DNA from: Smallanthus sonchifolius
Lineage: Eukaryota > Streptophyta > Magnoliopsida > Asterales > Asteraceae
Assembly: GCA_023525975.1 (NCBI GenBank)
Contig: CM042020.1
Location: forward strand, 112,577,207-112,641,206
Reading direction: 5' to 3'
Length of the DNA stretch: 64,000 nucleotides
Position numbers and translations under genes: made by a program. The notes below the pieces were generated by a model. The model was not told the origin of the DNA, did not search any database, and saw only the letters and a program-made list of their open reading frames with translations. Positions 60,360 to 64,000 of this stretch are shown piece by piece (the first letter of the stretch is position 1; each line of letters starts with the position of its first letter).

Positions 60360-60954
60360 AGGCGTCTGATTACTTGATAACCTGTTAAATTGACTCGTTG
60401 ATTCTAGGGGTGACAGGGATCGGTTTGGTTTGGTGTTGATCCCTATCAAACCGAAACCGAAAGTTTTGGTTATCTGTGAATGTTTCAGTCGGTTTTTGGT
60501 TAATAAGTTTTTTGCATGGGTTCGGTTCGGTTATGATTTGGGCAACCGATGCGAATTGTGATAGACATAATATGTATAGTTTCATTTTCTCATAAGGTCA
60601 ACATACATATCTTCTTTAGATGTCTTAATTACTCTGCATTTTTTATGCATAACTTGGGTGCTATTTACTTTAAAAGGATGTAAATGAAAAAAGGGTAAAG
60701 GATGAAAATAAAAAACCAAATGTTAGAACAAATTATAAATAACTAACTGGAAGACTAGTATATCTACCTAATTTAATTTTTTCTGGGTCTGACTTTGACC
60801 CGGGTAAGTGTTTGTGTTCAAGAAGGGCATTTTAATTGTAACTGGTAAACGTATACGCACGTAGCGGCGGCTTAGCTCTTAACAACGTTGATAAAAATAA
60901 AAATGTTACAACGATACATTTGGAAATTAAATAAATAAGAGTATTTTTGGCAAT
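60360..60954. other. 3' region of RBR copy C and hAT-like left end
   Basis: TAGGGGTGACAGGGATCGG at 60406 resembles a hAT terminus; the same sequence stands 3' of copy A (22499), so it predates the duplication. No matching right end was seen. The rest is unassigned. Confidence 0.35.
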
Positions 60955-61510
60955 AAGTTATTGCTATACTTTGCTTTGAATCTAGATCCAAGGAACAAAG
61001 TAAAGTATTTAAATAAACTATTTGTTGAAAGTTATGAGAAAAATATGACAGATGAGAAAATGAAATTCATCATGGATTCTCTGGCTTATACAATGAGTAT
61101 ATTAAAATTCATTCCACAAATTCTAGTACTACTGAGTCTTCAACTTCATCGGTATTAGGGAAACACCAAAACCCGAAAGATAAGGCACCATAACCATAAT
61201 TCAGAAACAAACTATGGTAAAAGATGAAAACAAATAGAATTGAATCTGTTGGTTAGTTAAACAAATTTTTGAAAGAAAGTTTTGAAGAGGATTTAGAAAT
61301 CTTCAATGTTTTAGATTGGTGGAAAGCTAATAACATAAGATTCCCAATTCTATCCTTAATGGCTAGACTTATTCACCATTCTCGTGTCGATGGTGGCTTC
61401 TGAGTCAGTTTTTAGCATGTCGGAGGGTTTTGGACCCGTTTAGGAGTTCTTTGACTCCTATGATAGTTCAGAGTTTAATCTGCATCTAAGACTGGCTTCG
61501 GGGTAGTTCA
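60955..61510 (+). pseudogene. hAT transposase, C-terminal remnant
   Basis: FALNLDPRNKVKYL near 60966 matches the LDPR-K motif of plant hAT (RICESLEEPER-type) transposases. FNVLDWWKANNIRFPILSLM near 61305 is the classic dimerisation-domain block. Beyond a frameshift, RRVLDPFRSSLTP and a broken DWL end follow to about 61500. Several stops and shifts; no N-terminal BED finger. Confidence 0.8.
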
Positions 61511-61689
61511 ACTTCAAACAACAAACTCATCAGTGAAGAAGAATGAGACACAATTCAAGAAATTGATAAAGGTATTTTTATTATTAATCATTTTTGTAAT
61601 GTTTGTTCATGTTATATCTAACAATTTTAATGTTTATTTTATTTTTTGATGAAGGATGCATTTACTCTTTGATTAAACCAAATAAGAAG

Positions 61690-62470
61690 GACGTTTACAA
61701 TAAAATGGCTGGTAAATGGGCAACAAGCTGCGCCGCAACTCCCTTTTGGATAGTAAAACCGATCCTACTAAAAACAAAACTTGGGTCTTAGGAGCTGAAA
61801 AATCACTATGCATGATCTGCTGAACCCTGTTCAGAAATTCCAGCCTCCGGAGGTAGGAAACCAAATGTATCAAAAGCAAAAGGGATAAACACGTGTTAAT
61901 TATCTAAACAAGCTTTCTCGTGTTTAGCAACTTTGCCTGATTCCGCCTTCAACGCAACCTGGCCCGCAACAAACTCGTCGTACCTGAGCCCCACAAGAGG
62001 GGACACTCCTGTAAGGTCCACACAAGCGTGTTCCCACTGCCCACCCAAACACAAAAATATCAGCTCTTCAAGCGGATCTGTCAGAAAGTTCATGAATGCC
62101 TCCTTTTTTAGTAGAAATTCCTGCTCGCTTAAAAACATCACATAGAACATCCCTAACTAAATCATGACTGTATTTAAACCTAAGTAGCTCCTTGAAATGG
62201 ACCACATGCTAGCCAAAAGAATCCAAAAAAACCTTGCGGCAAACTGGGCAGGGCTCATCAGCGGAAAACAAAGAGATCATTAGCCGGTACTCCACAGCCG
62301 ACATATGTTGGCCCAGTCCTTCAATGAGGATGACTGTCAGGAAATCCTAAGCCTGAGGGGCCCGAAGACATTCAAACACCGATTTTTGGCGATGGGATAG
62401 ATCAAACGTCACTCCCAAACTATGAACGATTCTACTAAATAAGGCACTCGCCAAAGCATGGGGTAGTGAA
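61690..62470 (-). pseudogene. C-terminal fragment of a plant LINE-like polyprotein
   Basis: The minus strand from about 62360 reads EGLGQHMSAVEYRLMISLF, then CPVCRKVFLDSF. After frame changes NFLTDPLEE and HACVDLTGVSPLVGL (open segment 62150-61896) follow, then HVFIPFAFDTFGFL and IQKGVAAQLVAHLPA near 61745. This string of motifs recurs widely in plant genomes as a repetitive-element coding sequence. The CPxC finger followed by an Asp-containing block suggests a LINE-type C-terminus; that attribution is from memory. Confidence 0.5.
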
Positions 62471-62489
62471 ATGTGCAAGCGGGTACGGA

Positions 62490-63734
62490 TTACATATTTT
62501 TGCACACCCTATGCCCTTTACACTAACCATCATCCATTTTCACCGTTAAATCCCATCATGTGCCCCTCACATGATGGGTATAATAGTCATTTCATATTTT
62601 GTCTCCTAAATTGCTAATACGCTTCTCCTTCTTCTCTCTGTCTCCTCTTCTACTTGTTTCTCCTATCCTTCGCCATCGATTTCATCATCAACTCCTTCAA
62701 TTCCACCTCCATCTCACTCTATGGCAACGCCACCGTTCAATCCAACATACTCACCCTCACCAACTCTACTCCTGGTCAGATTGGGCGAGCCCTTTACCCA
62801 CGCAAGATCCCCACCAAGAATTCCTCATCCCTTCTCCCCTTTTCCGCCTCCTTCATCTTCGCCATGGCACCCAGTACAAACGTTCTTCCCGGCCACGGCT
62901 TTGTGTTTCTCTTCACCCCCATCACCGGGATCGACAACACTACTTCAGCTCAGAATCTTGGCCTTTTTAGCATGGCTATTGATGGCAATCCAACCAATTG
63001 TGTGTTTGGAGTTTCAATGTCTTTAGAAACGAAGAGTTTCGAGATATTAACGCTAATCACGTCGGTATTGATGTCAATTCTTTGACCTCTGTTAATTCCT
63101 CTGAAGCTGGGTATTATGCGGATCAAGACGGGGGTTTAGGACCTTGCAACTTAACAGTGATAGAAACTACCAAGTCTGGATCGATTATAAAGATTTTATG
63201 GTTAATGTGACCATGGCTCCTGTTGGTATGAAGAAGCCCACCAGCCGTTTGATATGTGTCCCCTTGAAGAATCTTTCTGATGTTTTTGAAGATACCATGT
63301 ATGTGGGCTTCACTGCTTCTACTGGGACATTGACTCAGAGTCACAAGATCTTGAGTTGGAGCTTTAGCAACTTAGATTTCTCATTGAGTGATGGGTAAAA
63401 TAGAAAATTAGGTCTGCAAAATATTTATTCGATGGTCAGCAAGATGCTTCAAATGAAGTGAATGAGTTTCATTGAGTTGGTTAGCAATATGGTTCAAACA
63501 ATTTGTAAAATTTTATACGGTGGTGGACTGGTGGTGTTCTTGCATATAGAGGGAGAGAGGAATAATAATGGGGTTAGGGTTTTATGAGGAAGATAAATGG
63601 AAATTACATAAATAGTCTTTTAGTGGGTAAAAAGACGATTTTACCCTCATGTGGAAGGTACATGCCTAGACTTAACAGCAAAACTTAACACCAGTTAGTG
63701 TAAAAAACATATGATGTATAAAAGTATGTAAGAA
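62490..63734. mobile_element. Candidate Pack-MULE carrying a lectin gene fragment
   Basis: About 105 bp at 62490-62597 (TACATATTTTTGCACACC, TTTACACTAAC, CATGTGCCCCTCACATGATGG) pairs, inverted and at moderate identity, with 63628-63734. The right arm may extend to about 63820 with GTCCTTT-rich sequence resembling the outer TIR of the element at 59053. No target duplication was identified, so boundaries are approximate. A lectin-domain pseudogene fills the centre. Confidence 0.5.
62620..63398 (+). pseudogene. L-type (legume) lectin domain of a lectin receptor kinase, fragment
   Basis: A hydrophobic start (LLVSPILRH region) leads into IDFIINSFNSTSISLYGNAT, LFTPITGIDNT and NLGLFSMAIDGNPTN, which are conserved legume-lectin strands. 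Near 63015 the frame shifts to VFRNEEFRDINANHVGIDVN, near 63150 again to NYQVWIDYKDFMVNVT, then MYVGFTASTG and ILSWSFSNLDFSL before a stop at 63396-63398. No ATG at the start, and no transmembrane or kinase part follows, whereas full receptors have both. The single-exon lectin region therefore looks captured and then decayed. Confidence 0.8.
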
Positions 63735-63839
63735 AATAACCTGTGATGTACTAATTAAAATCAAAGGACATAAAATATAATTTATAGTATAAATAAAGGA
63801 CAATCTGTGTGATTTAGGGGGCATCAGGTTACATGATCT

Positions 63840-64000
63840 TAATCGTATCCATCTTAGAATTTTTGTCTTTGACATCAGTTATTTATTATCGTCCTCCAAA
63901 CCCTAACGTAACTGAGGAAGAAATCTTCAGGCTCCGGCATTGTAGGTATATATCTTGTTTTCGATTCAATTTCTGGGGTTTTAACGTTAATCAAACTTAT
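63840..64000 (+). other. Possible 5' end of a gene running out of the window
   Basis: AAACCCTAACG near 63899, a purine-rich segment and CATTGTAG/GTATATATC near 63940 could be a 5' UTR exon with a GT donor, followed by a T-rich intron start. No coding sequence lies inside the window. Confidence 0.2.

Noticed and set aside
62599..63026. Pro/His-rich ORFs overlapping the lectin region
   Set aside because: Shadows of the lectin frame, which matches a known domain.

Overview
This window is plant nuclear DNA: AT-rich, with GT-AG introns, plant-type genes and almost every plant transposon class. The element families look asterid, possibly Asteraceae, but that is an impression and not a proof. About two thirds of the window is transposon sequence, much of it nested. 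No bacterial operons, CRISPR arrays or rRNA/tRNA genes were seen.

Host genes. (1) A two-exon tetraspanin (7928-10723, +, 286 aa) looks intact. (2) Three dispersed copies of an RBR-type E3 ubiquitin ligase carry an RNase H-like domain ahead of RING1-IBR-RING2. Copy A (16413-22415) has a nonsense codon in the IBR. Copy B (34943-41600) is wrecked by deletions, a lost splice donor, a SINE, a Copia element and a small inverted-repeat element. Copy C (55712-60359) is a clean three-exon, 560-aa gene. The copies share proximal promoter motifs, and A and B also share 3' flanks, so they arose by segmental duplication followed by decay.

Layout. 1-5307: the right part of a CACTA transposon, internally deleted, inserted in a LINE reverse-transcriptase remnant (5308-6000). 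7100-10900: the tetraspanin, with a hairpin element next to its TATA box and a MULE-type MITE, a 412-bp Helitron and a tandem duplication in its intron. 11395-15770: LTR-element debris, a hAT MITE with perfect target duplication and a possible CACTA remnant. 15885-24530: Tourist MITE, RBR copy A, a hAT-like element inside its second intron, a partial exon duplication, and a hAT element holding a second 412-bp Helitron. 24700-34159: an old Copia split by a younger Copia (25605-32604, target duplication GTCTG). 34900-44530: RBR copy B and its insertions. 45329-53803: a complete 8475-bp CACTA element with an apparently intact seven-exon TNPA-like gene, no recognisable transposase, an internal hAT-like element and a 573-bp tandem array of long hairpins. 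55700-60360: RBR copy C, whose second intron holds a Pack-MULE with a GRF zinc-finger reading frame. 60950-63830: hAT transposase remnant, LINE-like fragment, and a lectin-domain pseudogene between MULE-like inverted repeats.

The strongest candidates for novelty are the hairpin array in the second CACTA element, the intronic Pack-MULE with its GRF finger, and the serial insertions in RBR copy B, whose exon 3 returns to frame when both insertions are mentally removed. Boundaries of short elements rest on target duplications read by eye; all family names are from motif recognition without database search.
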